A DNA stretch of 64,000 nt from Thioalkalivibrio sp. HK1 (GTDB lineage: Bacteria > Pseudomonadota > Gammaproteobacteria > HK1): positions 1-64,000 of the forward strand of contig JFBG01000019.1 in assembly GCA_000583135.1 (NCBI GenBank), read 5' to 3'. Below are positions 46,508 to 55,313 of the stretch, piece by piece. The notes beneath the pieces were generated by a model, which saw only the letters and a program-made list of their open reading frames with translations, searched no databases and was not told the DNA's origin. Each line of letters starts with the position of its first letter. The first letter of the stretch is position 1. The position numbers were made by a program, and so were the translations under genes.

Positions 46508-49500
46508 GTGAGGGAATTCGAAGACGTGCCGGTTCGCTACGATGGCGTTCGGTTGGAAGAGGAGGTCCTTTCGGTATGGCGCGAACGCGATGTTTTCGAC
46601 AAGGTGCAGCGCGCCAGCGAGGGACGTCCCCTTTATTGCTGGAACGAGGGTCCGCCGACGGCCAACGGTCGCCCCGGAATCCATCATGTTTTGGCGCGGA
46701 CCTTCAAGGATATCTTTCCGCGCTTCAAGACCATGCAAGGCTATCACTGCCCGCGCAAAGCCGGTTGGGATACCCATGGATTGCCGGTCGAGCACGAGAT
46801 CGAAAAAGAACTCGGCATCTTCGACAAGGGTGAAATCGAGCGACAAGTGGGGATCGCGGAGTTCACCCGCCGCTGTCGCGAATCGGTGATGCGCTATATC
46901 GGCGATTGGGAAAAGATGACCGAGCGCATGGGCTTTTGGGTCAATATGAACGATGCCTATTACACCCTCGACAATGATTTCATCGAATCGGTATGGTGGT
47001 TGTTGCGGCAGATATGGGATAAGGGTCTTATCTATCAGGGGCATAAAGTCGTTCCCTACGATCCGCGGATCGGCGCGACCCTTTCTTCGCACGAGGTCTC
47101 GCTCGGCTACCGGGAAGTCGAAGATCCGTCGATTTACGTTCGCTTCTCCTTGGAGTCCGAAGAGGGCGTTTCTTTTCTGGTTTGGACCACCACCCCTTGG
47201 ACCTTGCCCGCCAATCTCGCTCTTGCGGTGCATCCGGATGTGGACTATGTTCAGGTGCGCACCGGCGATGAATCCTTGATTCTCGCCGAAGCCCTGATCG
47301 AAGCCGCCTTGCGCGATGCCCCGGCGGTGATCGAAAAGCGCTTCAAAGGCCGGGATTTGGAAGGGATGCGTTATCGAAGGCTCTTCGATTATCTGGAGGC
47401 CTCGGGGCCGATTTGCCAAGTCTGGACCGCGGATTTCGTCACCATCGAGGACGGCACCGGCATCGTGCATTGCGCCCCCGCTTACGGCGAGGACGATATT
47501 CGTCTATGTCGGGATAAGGGGGTGCCGGTGGTGCATGCGGTGGGGCTCGATGGATGCTTCTTGCCCGAGGTGGAGCCGGTCGCCGGGATGTTTTTCAAAG
47601 AGGCCGATCCGATCCTGATCCGTCTTTTGCAAGAACGCGGATCGATGTATCGAGCCGAGAAGTTCACCCATAACTATCCCCACGGCTGGCGTACCGGCGA
47701 TCCTCTGATCTACTACGCCAAGCACGCTTGGTATATCGAGACCGCCCGTTTTCGGGATCGCATGGTGGAGTTGAATCGCACCATCAATTGGGTGCCGGAA
47801 ACGATCAAGGAGGGTCGTTTCGGGAATTGGTTGGCGGGGAATGTCGACTGGGCGCTTTCGCGCGAGCGTTTTTGGGGAACTCCGCTTCCGATATGGACCG
47901 ACGGCGAAGGCGATTATCTTTGCATCGGTTCGGTCGCCGAACTCGAGAGTCTGTGCGGGCGTTCGTTGAGCGATTTGGATCTGCATCGTCCGGCGGTGGA
48001 CGAGATCGTATTCGAGCACCCGCAGAATAAACGCACCTATCGCCGCGTCCCGGAGGTGATCGATTGCTGGTTCGATTCGGGGGCGATGTCATACGCGCAG
48101 TTTCACTATCCCTTCGAGAACAAGGAACTCTTCGAGCGGAGATTTCCCGCCGACTATATCTGCGAGGCGATCGACCAGACCCGCGGATGGTTCTATTCCT
48201 TGCATGCCATCGCCACCTTGGTTTCCGATAGCGTCGCCTATCGCAATTGCGTCTGCCTTGCCCATATCGTCGACAAGGACGGGCGCAAGATGTCGAAATC
48301 GCAGGGCAATATCATCGACCCTTACGATGTCTTCGATCATGTCGGTGCCGATCCTTTGCGTTGGTATCTGGCCTGCCGTATCGCTCCCGAGGGGCAAAAA
48401 AGAATTTCGGTGGATTTCGTCCGGGAAGTGGCTTCGGGCTTCATCAATACTTGGTGGAATACCTACGCTTTCTTCGTGATGTATGCCAAGCTCGACGGCT
48501 TCGATCCGAAAAACGATGTGCCGCTCGATGAGCGCCCGGAGATCGATCGCTGGGCCTTGGCGCTTTTGCATCGTACCGTTGCGCAAGTGACCGATGCCTT
48601 GGAATCCTACGATGCCTTGCGCGCCGGGCGAACCATCGAATCCTTCGTCGATCAGCTGAGCAACTGGTATGTGCGGCGCAATCGACGCCGATTTTGGAAA
48701 GCGGCTCCGGGCCGGGATAAACAAGCCGCCTATCTCACCCTCTATGAATGCTTGCATACCGCCAATCGTCTGATGGCTCCGATCATGCCCTTCATCACCG
48801 AGGCGGTGCATCGAAATCTCGTTTGCAATATCGACCCCCAAGCATCGTTCAGCGTTCATGCCGATGATTGGCCGCTTGCCGATCCGGCGGCGGCGAACGA
48901 TCGTCTGATCGAGGAAATCGATATCGTGCAACGGCTGGTCGGTTTGGGTCGGGCGGCGCGCAATCGCAGCGAGGTTCGGGTGCGCCAACCGCTACCGCGC
49001 TTGTTGGTGCGATTGCCCGATGATATCGAGGATGCGGCCAAGGTGGTGCAGCGCCATGAACACCAGCTATTGGAAGAGCTGAATATCAAGGCGGTGGAGA
49101 TTCTCGCTCCCGGGGCCGAGTTGGTGCGCTATCGCATCAAGCCGAACCTGCCCCGGATCGGCAAGCGTTTCGGCAAGCAGGTGCCGGCGATTCGCGATGC
49201 CCTTCTCGCTGCGGATGCGGCGGCCATCGCAGCCAAGGTCGCCGCCGGGGAATCCTTCGAGATCGATGTCGAGGGCGAAATGCGCTCTTTCGAGGCGCCC
49301 GATGTCTTGGTGGAGTCGGTTTCCGCCGAGGGCTATGCGAGCGCGGAAGAAAACGGATATCTCGTGGGGCTGGACCTGACATTGAACGAGTCTTTGGTGC
49401 AAGAGGGGCTCGCCCGGGAATTGGTGCGCACCGTGCAAGAGGCGCGCAAGCAGGCCGGATACGAGGTATCGGATCGCATCGTCTTGCGTATCGAGGGCTC

Positions 49501-49669
49501 GCAGGCGGTCGGTGCGGCCTTGGACGCCCATCGGGAGTATGTCTTGGAAGAAACCCTCACCATCGAATGGGCCGAAGGTGATCGGAGCCTCGACCATCGT
49601 TTCGATCATCGACTCGGCGATGATTGGTGGCGCATCGATTTGGAGCGAAGCGAAAGCTGCGAATCTTAA
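46508..49669 (+). CDS. ileS: Isoleucyl-tRNA synthetase, eukaryotic-like type
   Basis: A 1053-residue class I synthetase. The HIGH region reads NGRPGIHHVLART, not the PPYANGxIHIGHA of the common bacterial type, and FPRFKTMQGYHCPRKAGWDTHGLPVE follows; KMSKSQGN lies at residue 594. The editing domain (WTTTPWTLPANLALAV) is present, and the C-terminus lacks the zinc-binding tail of the common type. These features mark the IleS2/eukaryotic-like class, often insensitive to mupirocin. GTG start at 46508 with AAGGAG. Usually ileS sits with ribF and lspA; not here. Confidence 0.93.
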   Translation: MREFEDVPVRYDGVRLEEEVLSVWRERDVFDKVQRASEGRPLYCWNEGPPTANGRPGIHHVLARTFKDIFPRFKTMQGYHCPRKAGWDTHGLPVEHEIEKELGIFDKGEIERQVGIAEFTRRCRESVMRYIGDWEKMTERMGFWVNMNDAYYTLDNDFIESVWWLLRQIWDKGLIYQGHKVVPYDPRIGATLSSHEVSLGYREVEDPSIYVRFSLESEEGVSFLVWTTTPWTLPANLALAVHPDVDYVQVRTGDESLILAEALIEAALRDAPAVIEKRFKGRDLEGMRYRRLFDYLEASGPICQVWTADFVTIEDGTGIVHCAPAYGEDDIRLCRDKGVPVVHAVGLDGCFLPEVEPVAGMFFKEADPILIRLLQERGSMYRAEKFTHNYPHGWRTGDPLIYYAKHAWYIETARFRDRMVELNRTINWVPETIKEGRFGNWLAGNVDWALSRERFWGTPLPIWTDGEGDYLCIGSVAELESLCGRSLSDLDLHRPAVDEIVFEHPQNKRTYRRVPEVIDCWFDSGAMSYAQFHYPFENKELFERRFPADYICEAIDQTRGWFYSLHAIATLVSDSVAYRNCVCLAHIVDKDGRKMSKSQGNIIDPYDVFDHVGADPLRWYLACRIAPEGQKRISVDFVREVASGFINTWWNTYAFFVMYAKLDGFDPKNDVPLDERPEIDRWALALLHRTVAQVTDALESYDALRAGRTIESFVDQLSNWYVRRNRRRFWKAAPGRDKQAAYLTLYECLHTANRLMAPIMPFITEAVHRNLVCNIDPQASFSVHADDWPLADPAAANDRLIEEIDIVQRLVGLGRAARNRSEVRVRQPLPRLLVRLPDDIEDAAKVVQRHEHQLLEELNIKAVEILAPGAELVRYRIKPNLPRIGKRFGKQVPAIRDALLAADAAAIAAKVAAGESFEIDVEGEMRSFEAPDVLVESVSAEGYASAEENGYLVGLDLTLNESLVQEGLARELVRTVQEARKQAGYEVSDRIVLRIEGSQAVGAALDAHREYVLEETLTIEWAEGDRSLDHRFDHRLGDDWWRIDLERSESCES

Positions 49670-50680
49670 AAAAGCGGGCGTTTGTGAAATGGCGACCATA
49701 GAAGGCATCCGGATCAAGAATTTCCGGAGCCTCAAGGACATCACCTTCGGCAAGTTGTGGTCGACGCCTCATATCGATCCCCTGACGCCGCTGACCGTGG
49801 TCATCGGCAAGAACGGGGCGGGCAAAAGCACCCTTTTCGATGCCTTCGGATTTTTGGCGGATTGTCTGAAATCCGGAGTCGAGGAGGCTTGCGATGCCCG
49901 AGGAAGGGGCGGATTCGATCGCATTCGCTCCCAAGGAGAGGATTTACCGATCGCCTTCGAGATCTATTACCGAGAAGACAAAGATTCCAGACCGATCACC
50001 TACGAACTCGAGATCGACAAGGACGAGAAACAGCGTCCTTTCGTATTGCGAGAGCGTCTTCGTCAGCGCCGTCGGGGACAGACAAGGGGTAGGCCTTTTT
50101 CTTTTTTGATGCTGGAAAACGGCAAAGGGATCGCTTGGAAAGGAGATCGTTTGGCACCGAAGGAGGTGGACAAGAAAGAAGGATCGATGCGGGATATGAT
50201 TCGGGACTTCTTTTTAGAGCAATCGCATAAGGAGAGCCCTGATACTCAAGTGATCGATCTCTCGGATAAGCGCAAACTGGGGATCGCTGCCATCGCATCG
50301 CTGGCGGAGCACCCGCGCTTCGCCTCTTTTTGCAGATTCATCGAGGGTTGGTATCTGAGTTATTTCACTCCATTCGCGGCTCGCGACTTGCCGATGGCCG
50401 GTCCTCAAAGACATCTGAATAGACGAGGGGATAATTTGGCGAATGTCGTCGAGTTCATGGAGCGAGAGCATAAAGGCAGGTTCGGCGATGTATTGAGAAA
50501 GATCGCAGAACGCATCCCCGGCATCGAGAGCATCGATACCAAGCGCAGCGAGGATGGTCGATTATTGTTGTGCTTCAACGACAGCGGTTTTTCCGATCCC
50601 TTCTATGCCCAGCAAATATCGGATGGAACCTTGAAGGTTTTCGCCTATCTATTGTTGCTGGCCGATCCATCCCCGGCGCC

Positions 50681-50689
50681 ATTTATTTG
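50681..50689. repeat. Target-site duplication, left copy
   Basis: ATTTATTTG, identical to 52341-52349 on the other side of the cassette; part of the codons for Ile-Cys in the interrupted gene. Confidence 0.85.
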
Positions 50690-50712
50690 GGAATTATATC
50701 GAATAGTGCCGA
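50690..50712 (+). repeat. Left terminal inverted repeat of the cassette
   Basis: Begins GGAATTATATCG and ends GTGCCGA; pairs with the right end (52317-52340 on the minus strand, GGAAATTATATCG...GTGCCGA). Confidence 0.85.
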
Positions 50713-50718
50713 AAGATA

Positions 50719-50748
50719 ACCGAGAAAAAGGGGCTCGCATGGAGCCCC
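50719..50748 (-). terminator. Intrinsic terminator of the cassette gene
   Basis: On the minus strand, 16 bases after the stop of the cysteine-rich gene, GGGGCTC / GAGCCCC form a 7-bp stem with a 5-nt loop followed by TTTTTCTC. It lies between the gene and the left inverted repeat. Confidence 0.75.
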
Positions 50749-50764
50749 TCTCTTATTTGCCTAC

Positions 50765-52234
50765 TTAGGGGTTATCGACCGCGAGTTGATTGAATACCCA
50801 GATAAGAATCGGGATAGCAACCTGCATATTCTCCCGCACCACGGTAGCGTCGTTATCCGCTAGATGGAAGCAGGAGTACGGGTCGGTACCGCAAAGCGGG
50901 TCGGTGTCGAGCCTGATGTCGTATTCCGGCTCGGGCGACGAAGCGATCATCGTCGTGGGCTGCCCTGCATCGATGGACGCCTGCGGGAAAAACTTGTCGC
51001 AGGTGTCGTAGCAAGACTGCGACCCGTCATGATACTCGTCACAATCGAACTTGCAGTCACTCAGCCCCGCAAGCATCGTGTCCGCTTTGGTAGCCGCAGA
51101 CCCGAGCACAGATCCATCTTCGCTGATGCCCTCATCCATTTCCTCAACTTCGAGATGAGCCTTGTTCGGCCAGCACCCGGTGTCTGAACAGCAGTAAACT
51201 GCATCGCAAGTATAGCCAGCGATCATTGTCGGCTGCTCGGTGCTCGCGCGGGTTCCATCATCCACAAAGACATGACATTCCTCCATACAGGACCCGTGCG
51301 TCGCCCCGCCGGGAACATAGAGCGCGTCGCAATCAGCCTCGCACTGCTGCAAATCCCCGCTCGCTTGGGGCGGCGGCACGCGCCCGATGAGGGCGGTCAT
51401 CGTGGGCTGCTCTTGCTCGACCGAAGCCTTATTTTTGTTCTGGCAATCGCTCATGCACTTGCCGTAATCGTCTTCGCGCACGTCACGGCATTCAATCTCG
51501 CACGACCCCAATGTCATCATCATCGGCTGCTCTTCGATGCTGTCGATGTCATCGAATCCCTCATCTTCGGGGCGAGACTTGTTCGTCCAGCACCAGTCCT
51601 TCCCGAAGGGATTGGTCACGCAGCATTTGCTGCCCGCAGGGGTGCACTGCACCAATGCGGTCTGGGTGGGCGCGTCGATGCTCGCCTTGCTGCCCGACAA
51701 GCAATAGGTGGGCGTGAAGATGAGATTGACGCAAATCGTCCACGCGTGCTGCTCGCCAAACAACTCGTTGGCTTGCTCGGGCGTAGGAGCGATGTCGTTC
51801 AGAAAATTAACGACATTTTGATCCACCGAAGCCTGATTTTTGTTCTCGCAATCGCTCATGCACTCGCTGTAGTAATCGTCTGCGATCACGTCACTGCATT
51901 CAATCTCGCACGATCCCAAGGCTTGGGGCGGAGGTATGAACCCGCCATTGCCAGTCGGCTGGGCGGTGATGATCGGATCGTCGGTCGGCTTGGTCTCGAT
52001 CCATCCGCTCTCTTCCTCGACGTCGGGCTTCATGTAGCCGCAGCCGAGCGGGTGAGGGCAAGAGCCATCGGCAGTCATCGTTTTCTCGATGCGATCCAAG
52101 GCTTCGAGAGCCTCGTTCGCATCGTAATTCGCTTGGGGATCCGGGCTCGGACAGCCCTCGGCGGTACAGGACACGCCAGCGTGCACCGCACCGACGAAAC
52201 CGAAGAACATCGCAATCATCGCTATCTTTTTCAT
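50765..52234 (-). CDS. Secreted cysteine-rich repeat protein (cassette cargo)
   Basis: A 489-residue protein with a clear signal peptide (MKKIAMIAMFFGFVGAVHA, cleavage before GVS). The mature part is acidic and holds at least four modules with twin Cx3C pairs: CEIEC...CMSDC (twice), CEADC...CMEEC and CKFDC...CYDTC. Each is followed by a linker like ASxxxQPTMIA. Other Cys-rich units (KCCVTNPFGKDWCW, YCCSDTGCW) alternate with them. Most cysteines are probably paired in the periplasm or outside. I recognise no family. The ATG at 52234 has the ribosome site GGAGG; an in-frame start further upstream lacks support. It is the only gene of the transposon-like cassette. Confidence 0.8.
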   Translation of the reverse strand: MKKIAMIAMFFGFVGAVHAGVSCTAEGCPSPDPQANYDANEALEALDRIEKTMTADGSCPHPLGCGYMKPDVEEESGWIETKPTDDPIITAQPTGNGGFIPPPQALGSCEIECSDVIADDYYSECMSDCENKNQASVDQNVVNFLNDIAPTPEQANELFGEQHAWTICVNLIFTPTYCLSGSKASIDAPTQTALVQCTPAGSKCCVTNPFGKDWCWTNKSRPEDEGFDDIDSIEEQPMMMTLGSCEIECRDVREDDYGKCMSDCQNKNKASVEQEQPTMTALIGRVPPPQASGDLQQCEADCDALYVPGGATHGSCMEECHVFVDDGTRASTEQPTMIAGYTCDAVYCCSDTGCWPNKAHLEVEEMDEGISEDGSVLGSAATKADTMLAGLSDCKFDCDEYHDGSQSCYDTCDKFFPQASIDAGQPTTMIASSPEPEYDIRLDTDPLCGTDPYSCFHLADNDATVVRENMQVAIPILIWVFNQLAVDNP

Positions 52235-52300
52235 GGTTACTTCCTCCGTGGTTATCACTTGTGTACCCGTTCCTATACCCTTACTTTATTTCGATCGAAA

Positions 52301-52306
52301 TGTCAA
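52301..52306 (-). promoter_or_regulatory. Possible -35 box for cassette gene
   Basis: The minus strand reads TTGACA here, just inside the right terminal repeat and about 70 bases before the start codon. The matching -10 box is poor (TAAGGG at 17-base spacing), so this is tentative. Confidence 0.35.
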
Positions 52307-52316
52307 GATATATTTC

Positions 52317-52340
52317 TCGGCACTATCCGATATAATTTCC
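52317..52340 (-). repeat. Right terminal inverted repeat of the cassette
   Basis: Minus-strand sequence starts GGAAATTATATCG and ends GTGCCGA, one base longer than the left end and with one substitution. Confidence 0.85.
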
Positions 52341-52349
52341 ATTTATTTG
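52341..52349. repeat. Target-site duplication, right copy
   Basis: ATTTATTTG, the second copy of the 9-bp duplication next to the right end of the cassette. Confidence 0.85.
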
Positions 52350-52819
52350 TATCGAAGAGCCGGAGAACGGCCTGTATCACAAACTACTTGACATCTTGGC
52401 CCATGAATTTCGAGAACATGCCACCGGTGGCAAGAGGGGAACCCAGATATTTGCGACCACCCATCAGCCTTATTTCGTCGATGCGCTGAGCCCCGAGGAA
52501 GTGTGGATATTGGAAAAAGACGAAAGCGGTTTTTCCTCCATCGCCCGCGCCGGCGATAACGAGATCGTCAAGGCGATGACGGAAGAGGGACTACCTTTGG
52601 GAGGTCTTTGGTATAGCGATTATCTGGATAAGCGGAAGGATTCCCAAAGGGCTTGGTCCTCGCACCGACGCCACCAATGAACCGATAGGAGGCACCGGCG
52701 CTTTGTAGCGGGAATGCTTTCAAGAGCGAGAGCATCTTCGCAACGAAGAGCGCGCCAATGTGTCATCCACTCTTTGTCATCCACCCTTTGCCATCTTCCC
52801 CCGCCATCTCACCCATCTT

Positions 52820-53713
52820 TCAGTCATCACCCTTTTCGGTGGCGAAAGAGAGCAACTCCTCGACTGCGGGCACTCGGAATTTCTGCTTGCGGTGGACGAT
52901 GGAGAAGGGTCGCTCGATGGGCGGGTCGAGGGGGATTGCCAACAGGCTTTGCAGTCGGATTTCGTTGCGCAGCGCGGCCATCGAGATCACGCCGACCCCG
53001 AGTCCGGCCCCGACCGCGCTCTTGATGGCCTCGGGGCTGCCGAGTTCCATCGCGATATTGAAATCCTCCAACTCGAATCCCGCTTGTTTCGCATGTTCCA
53101 AAAAGACCTCGCGGGTTCCCGATCCCTCTTCGCGCAAGATCAGCGGCACATCTTGCAGGGATTTGAAGGGGATCTTTTTACGGGTGGCCAGCCGATGATC
53201 GGGAGGCAGGACGACGACGAGACGGTCGATATCGTAGTGTTTGACCGTCAGGCTTCGGTTATGCACCGGACCCTCGACGAGCCCGAGGTCGATGCGGTTT
53301 TCGACCACCATCTGCACCACCCCGTCGGTATTGGAGACCGAGAGTTTGATATCGACGGCATCGAATTGCCTCTTGAAGCGCACCAGCAGGCGCGGGAGAT
53401 CGTATTCGGCGATGGTCATGCTGGCTCCCAAGAGGAGGGTGCCGGCGATGCCGGTGGAGAATTCTCGCAGGGAGCCGTCCATCTCCGCATAGAGGGCGAG
53501 GATCCTCTTGGCGTACTCATCCAGCCGTCGACCGGCCTCGGTGAGCTCGATCCGGTTATGCTCGCGATTGAACAGTCGAGTGTTGAAATGCTCCTCGAGT
53601 TGGCGGATCTGGAAAGTCACCGCCGGTTGGGTCATGTGCAGCCGTTGGCCGGCGCGGGTGAAACTCCGCAGCTCGGCAACGGCATGAAAAACCTGCAAGC
53701 GCCGATCGATCAT
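52820..53713 (-). CDS. LysR-type regulator, probable regulator of sat operon
   Basis: A 297-residue LysR-family protein: N-terminal helix-turn-helix with SFTRAGQRLHMTQPAVTFQIRQLE, and a periplasmic-binding-like effector domain with LREEGSGTREVF and ELGSPEAIKSAVGAGLGVGVIS, the latter typical of the CysL/YeiE/CbbR-like branch. It is transcribed away from sat, and a perfect inverted repeat lies between them, the usual layout for a LysR regulator and its target. A sulfur-compound effector is plausible but not shown. Confidence 0.85.
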   Translation of the reverse strand: MIDRRLQVFHAVAELRSFTRAGQRLHMTQPAVTFQIRQLEEHFNTRLFNREHNRIELTEAGRRLDEYAKRILALYAEMDGSLREFSTGIAGTLLLGASMTIAEYDLPRLLVRFKRQFDAVDIKLSVSNTDGVVQMVVENRIDLGLVEGPVHNRSLTVKHYDIDRLVVVLPPDHRLATRKKIPFKSLQDVPLILREEGSGTREVFLEHAKQAGFELEDFNIAMELGSPEAIKSAVGAGLGVGVISMAALRNEIRLQSLLAIPLDPPIERPFSIVHRKQKFRVPAVEELLSFATEKGDD

Positions 53714-54095
53714 CGAAAAGCCTTCCTCCTCATCCGATCAACGGCCCGGGTTTTCGCGGCGAGAGCGCATCGATCCGAATCGAGATCCGAGCGGCGATCC
53801 AAGCATCCAAGGCCAAACGCCCTCGTTCGGTGCCGCTGTCGAACATCGCTTTCGCCCTCGCGCTCGTATTCGCTCTCGTGCTCGAAGACACCCCCGGGTC
53901 CGCCTTCGGATAAAAATCGTTTATGGCGGGTCAAAAGAAAATTGGTTGGCGTTTCATCGACAACATTCTATTGTTATCCAATAGAAGTATCGTACGCTTT
54001 ACGGTGATCGGGGGCCGGCTGACCGCCCTCGTTCGATGACTTCACTTTTTTCTTGATCCGCATTTTCGAAAACGATCTCGGTAGCGGGAGGATAG
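53714..54095. promoter_or_regulatory. Divergent regulatory region LysR / sat
   Basis: 382 bases between divergent genes. It contains the perfect inverted repeat at 53966-53986 and presumably both promoters; the region from 53925 is AT-rich. Nothing else identified. Confidence 0.55.
53966..53986. promoter_or_regulatory. Candidate LysR operator
   Basis: TTCTATTG / CAATAGAA separated by TTATC, a perfect 8-bp dyad that fits the T-N11-A pattern of LysR-type binding sites. It lies 110 bases before the sat start. Confidence 0.6.
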
Positions 54096-55313
54096 ATGGC
54101 GAATTTGGTTCGGCCCCACGGCGGTGGCTCCTTACGCCCTTTGATGCCCGAGGGCAAAACCCTGATTCAAGCGCGAAAGGATGCCTTGCAGCTGCCCAAG
54201 ATCGAGATCACATCGAGAGAAGCCGGGGATATCGTGATGCTCGGCATCGGCGGATTCACGCCATTGGCCGGTTTTATGGGGCAGGCCGATTGGCACGGGG
54301 TTTGCCTGCAGATGCGAACCGCCGACGGAACGTTCTGGCCGATCCCGATCACCCTCTCGGTGGATAAGGCGAAGGCGCAGTCCATGGCTTTGGGGTCCGA
54401 GGTCGCCTTGGTCGGTCCCGGTGCATCGGAGCCGATGGCGATTTTGCGGGTCGATGAAAAATACTCCATCGACAAAGCGCACGAGTGCCGCTCGGTCTTT
54501 CGCACCGAGGATCCGGCGCATCCGGGCGTCGAGATGGTGATGAAGCAAGGGGAGATCAATCTCGGCGGTCCGGTCAAGGTGCTAAGCGAAGGCGGTTTTC
54601 GCGAGGAATTCGGCGCTCTTTTTCTCACCCCGGCCGAGACCCGGGCTCGTTTCGAAGCCTTGGGCTGGGGCAGCGTCGCCGCCTTCCAGACCCGCAATCC
54701 GATGCATCGCTCGCACGAGTATCTGGCGAAAATCGCCATCGAGATCTGCGATGGGGTGTTGGTCCATTCCCTGTTGGGCAATCTCAAACCGGGCGATGTT
54801 CCGGCGACGGTGCGGGCCCGGACCATCGACACGCTGATCCGAGGCTACTTCGTCGAAAATACGGTCATGCATGCCGGTTATCCGCTCGACATGCGCTATG
54901 CCGGACCGCGCGAGGCCTTGCTGCATGCGCTCTTTCGTCAGAACTACGGTTGCTCGCATTTGCTGGTCGGTCGGGATCATGCCGGAGTGGGGGATTATTA
55001 CGGCCCCTTCGATTCGCATCATATCTTCGACGAGATCGATCCCGATGCGCTGCTGACGAAGCCGATCCGCATCGACTGGACCTTTTGGTGCGATCGCTGC
55101 CATCAGATGGCATCGATGCGCACTTGCCCTCACGAAGCATCGGATCGTCTTTTGCTCTCGGGAACCAAGCTGCGCAAGATGCTCTCGGAGGGCGAGCCGG
55201 TGCCGTCGACCTTCAGCCGCCCCGAAGTGCTCGACATCCTGCGCGAGTACTATGCGGGTCTTTCCGATGAGGAGAACATCAAAGTGGAACTCAAAGGACA
55301 TTCCGGTGCCTGA
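54096..55313 (+). CDS. sat: Sulfate adenylyltransferase (ATP sulfurylase)
   Basis: A 405-residue monofunctional ATP sulfurylase. The nucleotide-binding blocks [13 protein letters not shown] and [12 protein letters not shown] are intact, as is the C-terminal [14 protein letters not shown]. It interconverts APS plus pyrophosphate with ATP plus sulfate; next to qmo genes in a sulfur oxidiser it would run in the ATP-forming direction. The start ATG has GGGAGGATAG before it. The qmoA start overlaps the sat stop. No aprAB genes lie in this window. Confidence 0.95.
   Translation: MANLVRPHGGGSLRPLMPEGKTLIQARKDALQLPKIEITSREAGDIVMLGIGGFTPLAGFMGQADWHGVCLQMRTADGTFWPIPITLSVDKAKAQSMALGSEVALVGPGASEPMAILRVDEKYSIDKAHECRSVFRTEDPAHPGVEMVMKQGEINLGGPVKVLSEGGFREEFGALFLTPAETRARFEALGWGSVAAFQTRNPMHRSHEYLAKIAIEICDGVLVHSLLGNLKPGDVPATVRARTIDTLIRGYFVENTVMHAGYPLDMRYAGPREALLHALFRQNYGCSHLLVGRDHAGVGDYYGPFDSHHIFDEIDPDALLTKPIRIDWTFWCDRCHQMASMRTCPHEASDRLLLSGTKLRKMLSEGEPVPSTFSRPEVLDILREYYAGLSDEENIKVELKGHSGA

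Larger units (their letters stand above)
50690..52340. mobile_element. 1651-bp non-autonomous transposon-like cassette
   Basis: The element interrupts the AAA ATPase gene precisely. It has imperfect terminal inverted repeats (50690-50712 and 52317-52340; one mismatch and one indel), is flanked by a 9-bp direct repeat ATTTATTTG (50681-50689 and 52341-52349), and its removal restores the host frame. It contains a complete gene with its own promoter element and terminator but no transposase, so it would have to be mobilised in trans, like the mobile insertion cassettes known from some IS families. Confidence 0.88.
49689..52680 (+). pseudogene. AAA/ABC-type ATPase gene split by a mobile element
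   Basis: The 5' part (49689-50689) encodes an ATP-binding protein: IKNFRSLKDITFG, Walker A GKNGAGKSTLFDAFGF, and DLPMAGPQRHLNRRGDNL, QISDGTLKVFAYLLLLADP. The 3' part (52350-52680) supplies Walker B CIEEPENGLY and the histidine loop FATTHQPYFVDA. Joining 50689 to 52350 restores the frame as APFICIEEPENG, giving a 443-residue protein. As it stands the first part runs into the element and stops at 50768. Such RecF/OLD-like ATPases often belong to defence pairs; no partner gene is present. Confidence 0.85.

Noticed and set aside
52760..54007. A 415-codon plus-strand frame opposite the LysR gene
   Set aside because: Antisense to a clear LysR regulator; it also crosses the divergent regulatory region.
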